Shown: positions 42,604 through 51,145 of the stretch, in pieces | Layout: the number at the start of each line of letters is the position of its first letter | Numbering within the stretch: position 1 is the first letter of the stretch | From: Citrobacter amalonaticus | Lineage (GTDB): Bacteria > Pseudomonadota > Gammaproteobacteria > Enterobacterales > Enterobacteriaceae | Reading direction: 5' to 3' | DNA: 64,000 bases | Assembly: GCF_001559075.2 (NCBI RefSeq) | Contig: NZ_CP014015.2 | Location: 1,054,001 to 1,118,000, forward strand | The notes under the pieces: generated by a model | The model's input: the letters and a program-made list of their open reading frames with translations, nothing else | Database searches by the model: none | Told to the model about the DNA's origin: nothing | Position numbers and translations under genes: made by a program

Positions 42604-44754
42604 ATGGATACGAAAAAGATATTCAAGCACATACCCTGGGTGATCCTCGGGATCATCGGGGCATTCTGCCTCTCGGTTGTCGCCTTACGCCGGGGTGAAC
42701 ACGTCAGCGCCCTGTGGATCGTGGTCGCTTCCGTGTCGGTATATCTGGTGGCTTACCGCTACTACAGCCTGTACATCGCCCAGAAGGTGATGAAGCTCGA
42801 CCCTACACGCTCCACCCCCGCGGTCATCAATAACGATGGCCTGAACTACGTTCCGACCAACCGCTACGTGCTGTTCGGACACCACTTTGCCGCGATCGCT
42901 GGCGCAGGTCCGCTGGTCGGTCCGGTTCTGGCAGCGCAGATGGGCTACCTGCCTGGTACCCTGTGGCTGCTGGCGGGTGTCGTGCTGGCGGGTGCGGTCC
43001 AGGACTTCATGGTGCTGTTTATCTCTTCTCGCCGTAACGGCGCGTCGCTTGGCGAAATGATTAAAGAAGAGATGGGTTCCGTGCCGGGGACCATTGCCCT
43101 GTTTGGCTGCTTCTTAATTATGATCATCATCCTCGCGGTACTGGCACTGATCGTCGTAAAAGCGCTGGCCGAAAGCCCGTGGGGGGTCTTCACCGTTTGC
43201 TCCACCGTACCTATCGCGCTGTTCATGGGGATCTACATGCGCTTCCTGCGTCCAGGGCGTGTAGGTGAAGTGTCGGTGATTGGTATTGTTCTGCTGGTTG
43301 CGTCTATTTACTTCGGCGGCGTGATTGCTCACGACCCGTACTGGGGCCCGGCGCTGACCTTTAAAGACACCACTATTACCTTTGCCCTGATCGGCTATGC
43401 GTTCGTTTCTGCACTGCTGCCGGTATGGCTGATCCTCGCTCCGCGCGACTATCTGGCCACCTTCCTGAAAATCGGCGTTATCGTCGGCCTGGCGCTGGGT
43501 ATCGTGATCCTCAACCCAGAGCTGAAAATGCCGGCCATGACGCAGTACATCGACGGTACGGGTCCGCTGTGGAAAGGTGCTCTGTTCCCGTTCCTGTTCA
43601 TTACCATCGCCTGTGGCGCGGTCTCTGGCTTCCACGCCCTGATCTCTTCCGGTACCACGCCGAAACTGCTGGCCTGTGAAACAGACGCCCGCTTCATCGG
43701 TTACGGTGCGATGCTGATGGAATCCTTCGTGGCGATCATGGCGCTGGTTGCAGCCTCCATTATCGAACCCGGTCTCTACTTTGCGATGAACACCCCACCA
43801 GCAGGCCTGGGCATCACCATGCCGAACCTGCATGAGATGGGTGGCGAGAACGCGCCGCTGATTATGGCGCAACTGAAAGACGTGACTGCCCATGCGGCAG
43901 CAACCGTCAGTTCCTGGGGCTTCGTGATTTCGCCAGAGCAGATCCTGCAAACGGCGAAAGACATCGGCGAACCGTCCGTTCTGAACCGTGCCGGTGGCGC
44001 ACCGACGCTGGCGGTAGGTATCGCGCACGTGTTCCACAAAGTGCTGCCGATGGCTGACATGGGCTTCTGGTACCACTTCGGTATTCTGTTTGAAGCACTG
44101 TTCATCCTGACCGCGCTGGATGCCGGTACCCGTTCAGGTCGCTTTATGTTGCAGGACCTGTTGGGTAACTTCGTCCCATTCCTGAAGAAAACCGACTCTC
44201 TGGTTGCCGGTATCATCGGTACGGCGGGCTGCGTCGGTCTGTGGGGATACCTGTTGTATCAGGGCGTGGTCGATCCGCTGGGCGGCGTTAAGAGCCTGTG
44301 GCCGCTGTTCGGTATCTCTAACCAGATGCTGGCAGCCGTGGCGCTGGTTCTGGGTACCGTGGTACTGATTAAAATGCAGCGCACCAAATACATCTGGGTG
44401 ACCGTCATCCCGGCTGTCTGGCTGCTGATCTGCACCACCTGGGCGCTGGGTCTGAAACTGTTCAGCTCCAACCCGCAGATGGAAGGCTTCTTCTACATGG
44501 CTAACCAGTACAAAGAGAAGATTGCCAACGGCGGTGAACTGACCGCACAGCAAATTGCCAACATGAATCACATCGTTGTGAACAACTACACTAACGCAGG
44601 CCTGAGTATTCTGTTCCTGGTGGTGGTGTACAGCATCATCTTCTACGGTTTCAAAACCTGGATGAATGTGCGCAACGTGGACAAACGTACCGATAAAGAA
44701 ACACCGTACGTTCCGATTCCTGAAGGCGGCGTGAAGACTTCTTCACATCACTAA
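42604..44754 (+). CDS. btsT: Pyruvate/H+ symporter BtsT (YjiY)
   Basis: BtsT is a high-affinity pyruvate importer of the CstA family, induced by the BtsS/BtsR pyruvate-sensing system. The 716-residue protein has about 18 hydrophobic helices and CstA signatures such as FGHHFAAIAGAGPLVGPVLAA (about residues 91-111) and FHALISSGTTPKLL. It ends EGGVKTSSHH, as in E. coli with few changes. Upstream lie a perfect CRP site and BtsR-type repeats. yjiX and yjiA follow after a REP pair. Confidence 0.97.
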   Translation: MDTKKIFKHIPWVILGIIGAFCLSVVALRRGEHVSALWIVVASVSVYLVAYRYYSLYIAQKVMKLDPTRSTPAVINNDGLNYVPTNRYVLFGHHFAAIAGAGPLVGPVLAAQMGYLPGTLWLLAGVVLAGAVQDFMVLFISSRRNGASLGEMIKEEMGSVPGTIALFGCFLIMIIILAVLALIVVKALAESPWGVFTVCSTVPIALFMGIYMRFLRPGRVGEVSVIGIVLLVASIYFGGVIAHDPYWGPALTFKDTTITFALIGYAFVSALLPVWLILAPRDYLATFLKIGVIVGLALGIVILNPELKMPAMTQYIDGTGPLWKGALFPFLFITIACGAVSGFHALISSGTTPKLLACETDARFIGYGAMLMESFVAIMALVAASIIEPGLYFAMNTPPAGLGITMPNLHEMGGENAPLIMAQLKDVTAHAAATVSSWGFVISPEQILQTAKDIGEPSVLNRAGGAPTLAVGIAHVFHKVLPMADMGFWYHFGILFEALFILTALDAGTRSGRFMLQDLLGNFVPFLKKTDSLVAGIIGTAGCVGLWGYLLYQGVVDPLGGVKSLWPLFGISNQMLAAVALVLGTVVLIKMQRTKYIWVTVIPAVWLLICTTWALGLKLFSSNPQMEGFFYMANQYKEKIANGGELTAQQIANMNHIVVNNYTNAGLSILFLVVVYSIIFYGFKTWMNVRNVDKRTDKETPYVPIPEGGVKTSSHH

Positions 44755-44757
44755 GCT

Positions 44758-44839
44758 GATGCCGGGTAACGCTTCGCTTACCCGGCCTACAAAATGCTGT
44801 AAGCGTAGGCCGGATAAGGCGAAAGCCGTTATCCGGCTT
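44758..44839. repeat. REP pair (BIME) between btsT and yjiX
   Basis: Two REP units, TGATGCCGGGTAACGCTTCG followed by CTTACCCGGCCTAC and GCGTAGGCCGGATAAGGCGA followed by AAGCCGTTATCCGGC, face each other across about 12 bases. They separate the btsT and yjiX parts of the transcript. Confidence 0.88.
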
Positions 44840-44861
44840 TAATCATTCACGAGGCGGCACA

Positions 44862-45065
44862 ATGTTTGGTAACTTAGGTCAGGCAAAAAAATATCTCGGC
44901 CAGGCGGCAAAGATGTTGATTGGTATTCCAGACTACGACAACTATGTCGAGCATATGCAAACCAACCATCCGGACAAGCCGTACATGAGCTATGAAGAAT
45001 TCTTCCGCGAGCGCCAGCAGGCGCGCTACGGCGGCGACGGTAAAGGCGGCATGCGCTGCTGTTAG
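44862..45065 (+). CDS. yjiX: YbdD/YjiX-family small protein
   Basis: The 67-residue product MFGNLGQAKKYLGQAAKMLI... matches E. coli YjiX. Members of this family are encoded right after CstA-type transporters (YbdD after CstA, YjiX after BtsT), and YbdD is reported to be needed for CstA-mediated pyruvate uptake. It has the conserved PDYDNYVEHMQTNHPDKPYMSYEEFFRERQ core and a C-terminal MRCC. yjiA starts 12 bases later. Confidence 0.93.
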   Translation: MFGNLGQAKKYLGQAAKMLIGIPDYDNYVEHMQTNHPDKPYMSYEEFFRERQQARYGGDGKGGMRCC

Positions 45066-45077
45066 AAGGAGAAGTGA

Positions 45078-46037
45078 ATGACCCCGATTGCAGTCACCCT
45101 ACTCACCGGTTTTCTTGGCGCAGGTAAAACGACCCTGCTACGCCATATCCTCAACGAAGAACACGGCTACAAGATTGCCGTTATCGAAAACGAATTCGGC
45201 GAAGTGTCCGTGGACGATCAGCTGATTGGCGATCGCGCCACGCAGATCAAAACCCTGACCAACGGCTGTATTTGCTGTACGCGCTCCAACGAGCTGGAAG
45301 ACGCGCTGTTAGACCTGCTCGATAACCTCGATAAGGGCACCATCAATTTTGATCGTCTTGTGATCGAGTGCACCGGCATGGCCGACCCCGGCCCGATTAT
45401 TCAGACCTTTTTCTCCCATGAAGTCATTTGCCAGCGTTATCTGTTAGATGGTGTTATTGCACTGGTCGATGCGGTCCATGCCGACGATCAAATGAACCAG
45501 TTCACCATCGCCCAGTCGCAGGTTGGCTATGCCGATCGCATCCTGCTTACTAAAACCGACGTCGCAGGCGAAAGCGAAAAGCTGCGTGAACGCTTAGCGC
45601 GCATCAACGCCCGCGCGCCGGTTTATACCGTGACTCATGGTGATATCGACCTCTCCCTGCTGTTCGACACCAATGGCTTTATGCTGGAAGAGAACGTCGT
45701 CAGCGCCAAACCGCGTTTCCACTTTATCGCCGACAAGCAGAACGATATCTCCTCCATTGTGGTGGAACTGGATTATCCAGTGGATATCGGCGACGTCTCC
45801 CGCGTGATGGAAAATCTGCTGCTGGAGTCAGCGGAAAAACTGCTGCGTTATAAAGGGATGCTGTGGATTGAAGGCGAACCGAACCGTCTGCTGTTCCAGG
45901 GGGTGCAACGACTGTACAGCGCCGACTGGGACCGCCCGTGGGGCGACGAACAACCGCACAGCACGCTGGTGTTTATCGGCATTCAGTTGCCGGAAGACGA
46001 AATCAGAGCCGCCTTTGCAGCGCTGAAGAAGTCGTGA
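45078..46037 (+). CDS. yjiA: COG0523 metal-binding GTPase YjiA
   Basis: YjiA belongs to the G3E P-loop GTPases that act as metallochaperones or metal insertases. The 319-residue protein has Walker A GFLGAGKTTLLR (residues 11-22), the metal-site GCICC (Cys64/66/67), switch residues in IENEFGEVSVDD, ECTGMADP and the base-recognition LTKTD. A C-terminal CobW_C domain follows. In E. coli it binds zinc and cobalt in vitro; its client is unknown. It lies 12 bases after yjiX, in the btsT operon. Confidence 0.93.
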   Translation: MTPIAVTLLTGFLGAGKTTLLRHILNEEHGYKIAVIENEFGEVSVDDQLIGDRATQIKTLTNGCICCTRSNELEDALLDLLDNLDKGTINFDRLVIECTGMADPGPIIQTFFSHEVICQRYLLDGVIALVDAVHADDQMNQFTIAQSQVGYADRILLTKTDVAGESEKLRERLARINARAPVYTVTHGDIDLSLLFDTNGFMLEENVVSAKPRFHFIADKQNDISSIVVELDYPVDIGDVSRVMENLLLESAEKLLRYKGMLWIEGEPNRLLFQGVQRLYSADWDRPWGDEQPHSTLVFIGIQLPEDEIRAAFAALKKS

Positions 46038-46043
46038 TTCCCA

Positions 46044-46127
46044 TGCCCGATGGCGCTACGCTTATCGGGCCTACGATTCTCCCCAGACATAACCCCCACA
46101 AGCCGGATAAGGTGTAGCCACCCGGCA
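46044..46127. repeat. REP elements after yjiA
   Basis: Two REP-like palindromes, TGCCCGATGGCGCTACGCTT followed by ATCGGGCCTAC, and AGCCGGATAAGGTGTAGCCA followed by CCCGGCA, fill the space between the convergent yjiA and DUF2955 genes. Confidence 0.8.
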
Positions 46128-46128
46128 T

Positions 46129-47193
46129 TCACTCCGTAATCACAAACCGTGTTGCCGCAAAGCAGTTGAGTACGCGGTGGACCAGAAACACCATCGTGAG
46201 CGTTGCCAGCAGCGCGACGGTGACTGAGGTGATGCGATACAGATCGCTGAACACTAAATCGCTGTTCGGGTGCAGATTCTGGCCGAACATAATGCCGATG
46301 GTGGTGATGCTGGCGAAACCAACGCCTGCGCCCACTTTTTCCATTACGTGCAGACGGGCGCTAAAGGCCAACCCGAGACCGATCAGCGGCATCATCAGCA
46401 ACATGTGATTACTGAAATCATAAATAAGCAACTGCACCACCAGAATATAGAGACAGGCCAGCACCACGCCGACGACGCGCCAGAGAGAACTCAAAACCGC
46501 GCCGCGATAATGCATCGGAAACAGAATCAAAATCCCCGCCATCAGCGCCGACAGCGAATCGCTCAGATCGCAGAGCTGGAAAATGACAAAAATCATCGTC
46601 GCAACGGTCCCGGACAGCAGCGATTCGTGGCGAATGCGGGCGTCATCTTTCTCAATACGCGGCGGGGGTTTGCGCGGCTCCACGTCGGGGATCAGATAGT
46701 GCAGCAGCGCACTCAGCGCTACCGCCATCACACAGGCTTCCATGTTGGAAAACATCAGCGTGTGCCAGTCTGTGGTGGGATAGCTCATAAAATTGAGCAT
46801 CGTACTCTGGCAGACCACGCCCATAGACCCCAGCAGAAACAGCGGTCCCTTGCTCATAAAGCGAAAGCGCATCACATACAGGCCAAACACCACCAGCGTC
46901 ATAATCACTGGCCACTGCGAGAGATAACCGACAATCAGCACCATTTCGATGCAGTTCACCGCCGCACTGAACACAAACTGCCGCGCCACGTGGCGGTTAA
47001 ATACCGGCACCAGCGACATCAGCATCAGCGGATACACCACAAAAAACACGCCGTACTGGACGTTGTAAAAGGTCGAAATGCTTAGCGCGATCGTCCCGGC
47101 GGCGGCTATCCGCAGAGTCTGGCGAAAGTCGTTAGCCGTATAGACGATGTTGTCATGTGGCGTGAATACACGCGCCAGGGTGTTAATAGACAT
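46129..47193 (-). CDS. DUF2955 membrane protein of an efflux cassette
   Basis: The 354-residue product has about ten hydrophobic helices arranged in two sets (residues 30-165 and 215-350), separated by a charged stretch (PRKPPPRIEKDDARIRHE). This resembles the DUF2955/FUSC aromatic-acid exporter-like proteins. It is encoded with an HlyD-type membrane-fusion protein (overlap 11 bases) and a MarR regulator, so it probably forms the inner-membrane pump of a tripartite or bipartite exporter. The start MSINTLARVF is chosen because it overlaps the upstream gene's end. Confidence 0.82.
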   Translation of the reverse strand: MSINTLARVFTPHDNIVYTANDFRQTLRIAAAGTIALSISTFYNVQYGVFFVVYPLMLMSLVPVFNRHVARQFVFSAAVNCIEMVLIVGYLSQWPVIMTLVVFGLYVMRFRFMSKGPLFLLGSMGVVCQSTMLNFMSYPTTDWHTLMFSNMEACVMAVALSALLHYLIPDVEPRKPPPRIEKDDARIRHESLLSGTVATMIFVIFQLCDLSDSLSALMAGILILFPMHYRGAVLSSLWRVVGVVLACLYILVVQLLIYDFSNHMLLMMPLIGLGLAFSARLHVMEKVGAGVGFASITTIGIMFGQNLHPNSDLVFSDLYRITSVTVALLATLTMVFLVHRVLNCFAATRFVITE

Positions 47194-48250
47194 AATGCAG
47201 CCAACTGACCAGGCGGATTTGCGCACCAGCAAATGTTCGGGCAAACGGGCCTTCGCTGTTATACAACTGCACCGTGGCGCGGGCACCGGTCGGCAACGGT
47301 TTGTCCATTGGCTCACTGAGCGTTACGTGAATGCGCATCCGCTGCGCATCGCGCACCCAGCGCGTGGATTGCTCCGGTTGCGACAGTTGACCGTTTACCT
47401 CCTCCTGTCCGGCGAGGATCCCCGCATCGCTGCTGGTAACGCGCGCACGGAACACTTTACCCGGCATGGCATCAAACACCACCGCGGCATCGGTATTCAC
47501 GCGGGTATGACGCAGGCTTTTCTCGCGAAAATCGGCCACGATGTCCGTCTGATTGCTGACCAGCGCCAGCAGTGGCGTGGCGGCGGTGGCGTAAAGTCCG
47601 GCGTTAAGCTGGAGATTACTCACCGTTCCGTCCGTCTCTGCACGCACTTTTGTCCATGCCAGATTCAACTGCGCCTCTTCCAGCGTATTGCGATATTTTT
47701 GCAGCGTCACGTTATGGCTGTCTTCGCGCTCGCCGCGTTGGATCAGCAGATTCTGGATGTTGGCATGCAGAGCGGTTACCGACTGTTCGCTGGTCTGCCA
47801 GGTCGTCCGTACCTTGTCGAGATCCGCCTGCGAAACGTTTTGCATCGTGCTTAGCCGCTGATAGCGATCGAACGTCAGCTTGTCATTACGCGCAGTATAT
47901 TCGGCCGTACGCAGGTTAGCGCGGGCAGAAGCAATCTGTGCATCCAGTTGCTGATTGCTCAGTCTGGCCTGCGCAAAGGCGATTTGCGCGGCCTCGACTT
48001 TGTTAATAAATGGCGTGGGATCCAGCTCATAAAGCAGGTCGCCCTTTTTTACCTGACTGTTGTTCTGCACGTAGACGTGCGAGACGTACCCGGAAACGCG
48101 CGACGAAACCGGCGTCACGGTGCGCATCACCGTGGAGTCCGGCGTCAGCGGGATCCAGATATCGGCAACGATAAACCAGGCGAATATGGCAAGGAAAGCG
48201 GCAATACTCACCCTTACCCAACGGGCAAACTTCTGTTCTGGGGTCATCAT
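47183..48250 (-). CDS. HlyD-family membrane-fusion (periplasmic adaptor) protein
   Basis: The 355-residue protein has one N-terminal membrane segment (about residues 13-31), then a biotinyl-lipoyl-like half (VTPVSSRVSGYVSHVYVQNNSQVKKGDLLYELDP). A long alpha-helical hairpin (about 75-170) and the second lipoyl half and beta-barrel (AETDGTVSNLQLNAGLYA) follow. It is EmrA/YibH-like and should link the DUF2955 pump to the outer membrane. It begins five bases after marR-like stop and overlaps the pump gene. Confidence 0.9.
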   Translation of the reverse strand: MMTPEQKFARWVRVSIAAFLAIFAWFIVADIWIPLTPDSTVMRTVTPVSSRVSGYVSHVYVQNNSQVKKGDLLYELDPTPFINKVEAAQIAFAQARLSNQQLDAQIASARANLRTAEYTARNDKLTFDRYQRLSTMQNVSQADLDKVRTTWQTSEQSVTALHANIQNLLIQRGEREDSHNVTLQKYRNTLEEAQLNLAWTKVRAETDGTVSNLQLNAGLYATAATPLLALVSNQTDIVADFREKSLRHTRVNTDAAVVFDAMPGKVFRARVTSSDAGILAGQEEVNGQLSQPEQSTRWVRDAQRMRIHVTLSEPMDKPLPTGARATVQLYNSEGPFARTFAGAQIRLVSWLHYVY

Positions 48251-48255
48251 AGTTT

Positions 48256-48720
48256 TTAGTGTTGATTATCTTCTTCGCGGATTGTCCGCAAATTGCAGGC
48301 GATTAAATTTAGGGTGGCGCTGAAGGAAGCGAGATCCGCTTCAGGAATGGTACGCGTGACGCGACGTTGATAGGCCTCAATCATCCGGTTCAGCTCTACC
48401 AGTCGGGCACGGCCTTCCGCGGTCAGCATCAGCAGACGGATGCGTTTGTCATAAGGCGATGTGGAACGCACCAGATAGCCCTGATTTTCCAGTTGTGTGA
48501 GAGTGCGCATCAGCGGTGGTAGTTCAATACCCTGCACCTCCGCCAGTTCGCTGACCGAGACGTTATCGCCTAACTGATGCAGTTGCATCAGCACCGTCCA
48601 GCTGGACTGGGTCAGGCCGGTATCGGTGATCGCCGCATCAATGATGGCACGCCATTGACGCACTACCATCGCCATCCGCATCCCCAACGGGCGGCGGGCA
48701 AACAGCTCATCTTCAGTCAT
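48256..48720 (-). CDS. MarR-family transcriptional regulator
   Basis: The 154-residue winged-helix regulator has a recognition region LTQSSWTVLMQLHQLGDNVSVSELAEVQGI, then LTQLENQGYLVRSTSPYDKRIRLLMLTAEGR (wing). It resembles SlyA/EmrR-type repressors. It is the first gene of the efflux operon. A 20-bp inverted repeat overlapping the probable promoter (48753-48772) is its likely operator, implying autorepression relieved by a small aromatic or drug-like ligand. Confidence 0.9.
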   Translation of the reverse strand: MTEDELFARRPLGMRMAMVVRQWRAIIDAAITDTGLTQSSWTVLMQLHQLGDNVSVSELAEVQGIELPPLMRTLTQLENQGYLVRSTSPYDKRIRLLMLTAEGRARLVELNRMIEAYQRRVTRTIPEADLASFSATLNLIACNLRTIREEDNQH

Positions 48721-48752
48721 GTCTCTTTCCTCTTTTAGCGAAAGAGAAAATA

Positions 48753-48772
48753 ATACTTATCAGGGTAAGTAT
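48753..48772 (-). promoter_or_regulatory. Inverted repeat upstream of marR-like gene, probable operator
   Basis: ATACTTA-TCAGGG-TAAGTAT is a perfect 7-bp dyad 33 bases from the regulator's start. On the minus strand it sits between a TTGATA -35 and a TATTTT -10 type sequence, so binding would block the promoter. Confidence 0.7.
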
Positions 48773-48870
48773 CAAGAAACATGCCGTCAGGAAGCATAAA
48801 TTGATAAATTTGATGAATGTAAAAAAGGCCGGACGGGTTCAACCTCCAGCCTCTGACTTTCGCCATCACG

Positions 48871-49035
48871 CTAGTCAATCTGATCCCGGCGCAACCCCAG
48901 ATCCTTGAGCCGTTCATCACTCATCTGTTGCAGTATCCGCCGGGTTTGCGCCTGCAGGCGCCATTTTTTAAACGCTCGCCAGATCAGGACAAAACCAATA
49001 AACGGCTGCTTTGCTTTGTTTTCATGAAATTCCAT
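48871..49035 (-). CDS. yjiS: DUF1127 small protein YjiS
   Basis: The 54-residue product starts MEFHENKAKQPFIGFVLIWR and ends LKDLGLRRDQID. It matches E. coli YjiS and carries the DUF1127 signature of a basic helix followed by MSDERLKDLGLRRDQI. DUF1127 proteins in other bacteria are RNA-binding or regulatory, but YjiS itself is uncharacterised. A strong GGGGGTGGAGT ribosome site precedes the ATG. It is convergent with nothing and divergent from yjiR. Confidence 0.88.
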   Translation of the reverse strand: MEFHENKAKQPFIGFVLIWRAFKKWRLQAQTRRILQQMSDERLKDLGLRRDQID

Positions 49036-49089
49036 ACTCCACCCCCTCTCATACCAGAGCCTTTATTCTGGCGGTTTTCGGGTGGATCG

Positions 49090-49190
49090 ATACAGATTCA
49101 AAAACAGCTTTTATTTAACATACAGATTCGCTAATACTGTCTCTGCATCGCATATTTTGCACCTGTCTGTACTGGTTTTTACATCTGTAT
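49090..49190 (+). promoter_or_regulatory. ATACAGAT repeats, MocR-type operator of yjiR
   Basis: ATACAGATTC occurs at 49090-49099 and again at 49120-49129, exactly 30 bases apart. The inverted form ATCTGTAT occurs at 49183-49190, just before yjiR. Direct plus inverted repeats are typical of MocR regulators that control themselves and a divergent gene, here yjiS. Confidence 0.6.
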
Positions 49191-49211
49191 GGCATCTTCG
49201 AGGGATACAGC

Positions 49212-50624
49212 ATGACGCGTTACCAACATCTGGCCAATCTGCTGGCCGAGCGTATTGAACAAGGGCTGTATCGTCACGGAGAGAAATTGCCGTCGGTACG
49301 CAGTCTGAGTCAGGAGCACGGTGTCAGTATCAGCACCGTACAGCAGGCGTATCAGGTACTGGAATCACTGCAACTCATCACGCCGCAGCCCCGTTCAGGC
49401 TACTTCATTGCGCCACAAAAAGCGCAGCCGCCGGTACCGCCAATGTCGCGTCCGGTACAGCGTCCGGTTGAATTTACCCAGTGGGACCAGGTCATGAACA
49501 TGCTTGCGGGTCATAGCGATGATTCGATCATTTCATTCAGCAGCGGAATACCCGATGTCAGCCAACCGAGCCTGAAACCACTCTGGCGAGAACTCAGCCG
49601 GGTGGCACAGCATAATCAAAGCGCTGTACTCGGCTATGATGATTTGCCCGGATGCCTGAACCTGCGCAAACAAATCGCCCGTCTGATGCTGGACGGTGGC
49701 TCCGTCCTGACCGCAGACGACATTATCATCACTAATGGATGTCAAAGCTCAATGTCGTTGTCGTTGCTGGCGATATGCAAGCCGGGAGACATTATTGCTG
49801 TCGAATCGCCGGCCTACTACGGCACATTACATCTGCTGCGCGGTCTTAATCTAAAGGTTATTGAAATTCCTACCGATCCCGATAGCGGGATCAGCATTGA
49901 AGCCCTGGAACTCGCCGTTGAACAGTGGCCAATAAAAGGAATTATCCTTGTACCTGCCTGTAATAATCCGCTGGGATTTATCATGCCGGATGCGCGCAAG
50001 CGAGCCGTTCTGGCCCTCGCTCAACGCCACGACATTGTGATTTTCGAGGATGATGTATATGGCGAACTGGCAACGGAGTATCCGCGCCCAAGAACAATTC
50101 ACTCCTGGGATATCGACGGGCGTGTGGTGCTGTGCAGCTCCTTTACCAAAACCGTTGCTCCCGGTTTGCGTGTCGGCTGGGTCGTCCCCGGTCGCTACCA
50201 TGACAAATTACTGCATATGAAATATTCCGCCAGTGGCACTGGCGTTCCGGCAACACAGCTGGCCGCGGCAGCGTTTGTCCAGGAAGGACACTATCACCGC
50301 CACGTCCGGCGAATGCGGCAGATTTATCAGCGTAATATGGAGATATATACCTGCTGGGCGCGGGAATATTTTCCCTGTGGGATCTGCGTGACGCGACCAA
50401 AAGGCGGTTTTATGTTGTGGGTCGAACTCCCGGAGCAGGTCGATATGGTTTGTGTCTCCAGACAACTCTGTCGCCTGAAAATTCAGGTTGCACCGGGTTC
50501 ACTGTTCTCCGCATCCGGGAAATACCGCAACTGCGTGCGCATAAACTGTGCGCTCCCGCCCAACGAGAAGCACCGGGACGTAATGCAGAAACTGGGCGAG
50601 GCGATCAAAGTCGCAATGGAGTAA
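49212..50624 (+). CDS. yjiR: MocR-family (GntR HTH plus aminotransferase) regulator YjiR
   Basis: The 470-residue protein combines an N-terminal GntR winged helix (LYRHGEKLPSVRSLSQEHGVSISTVQQAYQVL, about residues 19-50) with a fold-type I aminotransferase-like domain. PLP-site features include NGCQSSMSL, PACNNPLGF, the aspartate in IFEDDVYGE and the Schiff-base lysine Lys313 in SSFTKTVAPGLRVGW. It matches E. coli YjiR, whose target is not well known. Repeats in its promoter suggest autoregulation. It is divergent from yjiS. Confidence 0.93.
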   Translation: MTRYQHLANLLAERIEQGLYRHGEKLPSVRSLSQEHGVSISTVQQAYQVLESLQLITPQPRSGYFIAPQKAQPPVPPMSRPVQRPVEFTQWDQVMNMLAGHSDDSIISFSSGIPDVSQPSLKPLWRELSRVAQHNQSAVLGYDDLPGCLNLRKQIARLMLDGGSVLTADDIIITNGCQSSMSLSLLAICKPGDIIAVESPAYYGTLHLLRGLNLKVIEIPTDPDSGISIEALELAVEQWPIKGIILVPACNNPLGFIMPDARKRAVLALAQRHDIVIFEDDVYGELATEYPRPRTIHSWDIDGRVVLCSSFTKTVAPGLRVGWVVPGRYHDKLLHMKYSASGTGVPATQLAAAAFVQEGHYHRHVRRMRQIYQRNMEIYTCWAREYFPCGICVTRPKGGFMLWVELPEQVDMVCVSRQLCRLKIQVAPGSLFSASGKYRNCVRINCALPPNEKHRDVMQKLGEAIKVAME

Positions 50625-50665
50625 ACACTCGACTTCCCGGACGGCTTGAACGCCACACAGTACAT

Positions 50666-50956
50666 TCAGTGGATCACACTCTGCATCTCTTCTGCGGAAA
50701 GTCCGGTAAATCTCTCCTTGTGTTGAGGCACACGCTCAGCCACTTTCTCAAGAAATCCGATGAAACGGGGCGTATGTCCATGCTGTATCAGTAAATAATT
50801 AAACAGCGCTTTCAATTGTCTGTCATTAGCGCAACCGGTAATGAGCAACACGGCAAGTCGTTCCACGAGTCCCTGTAGATCCCGCTTACGGATATGCTTT
50901 TGAATAAGCTCCAGCAGTGCCATCCGTCCCCAGGAGTCAAGAATGTGACAGTAGCG
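50666..50956 (-). pseudogene. C-terminal fragment of an Rpn-family nuclease/transposase gene
   Basis: The segment encodes about 85-95 residues (MALLELIQKHIRKRDLQGLV...), the helical C-terminal region of Rpn (YhgA-like PDDEXK) recombination-promoting nucleases. The frame is open upstream of the ATG for a few codons (HILDSWGRM) but the nuclease domain is missing, and the C-terminus stops early at EEMQSVIH. E. coli K-12 carries the related rpnD (yjiP/yjiQ) at this same position beside yjiR, so this is probably a decayed orthologue. An independently functional small protein is possible. Confidence 0.75.
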
Positions 50957-51145
50957 CGAAGGATTTCACTTCTCATCTGCGACTATTTATCTTTGCGAGA
51001 CGTTTTCAGCAGTAAATATATTCCTCTGCAATCGATACATTTTCTCGGAATGATGTGCACAGAAGCGCCACATCCTATCTCTACAATGCTTTTTCTCGCC
51101 AGGCCTGTGATATAACAAATCATCACTTTGCCGGAGGCACTAACT

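Noticed and set aside
43114..44076. 320-codon open frame opposite btsT
   Set aside because: It is antisense to a transporter gene that is nearly identical to the E. coli protein; the translation is low-complexity and H/R/Q-rich.
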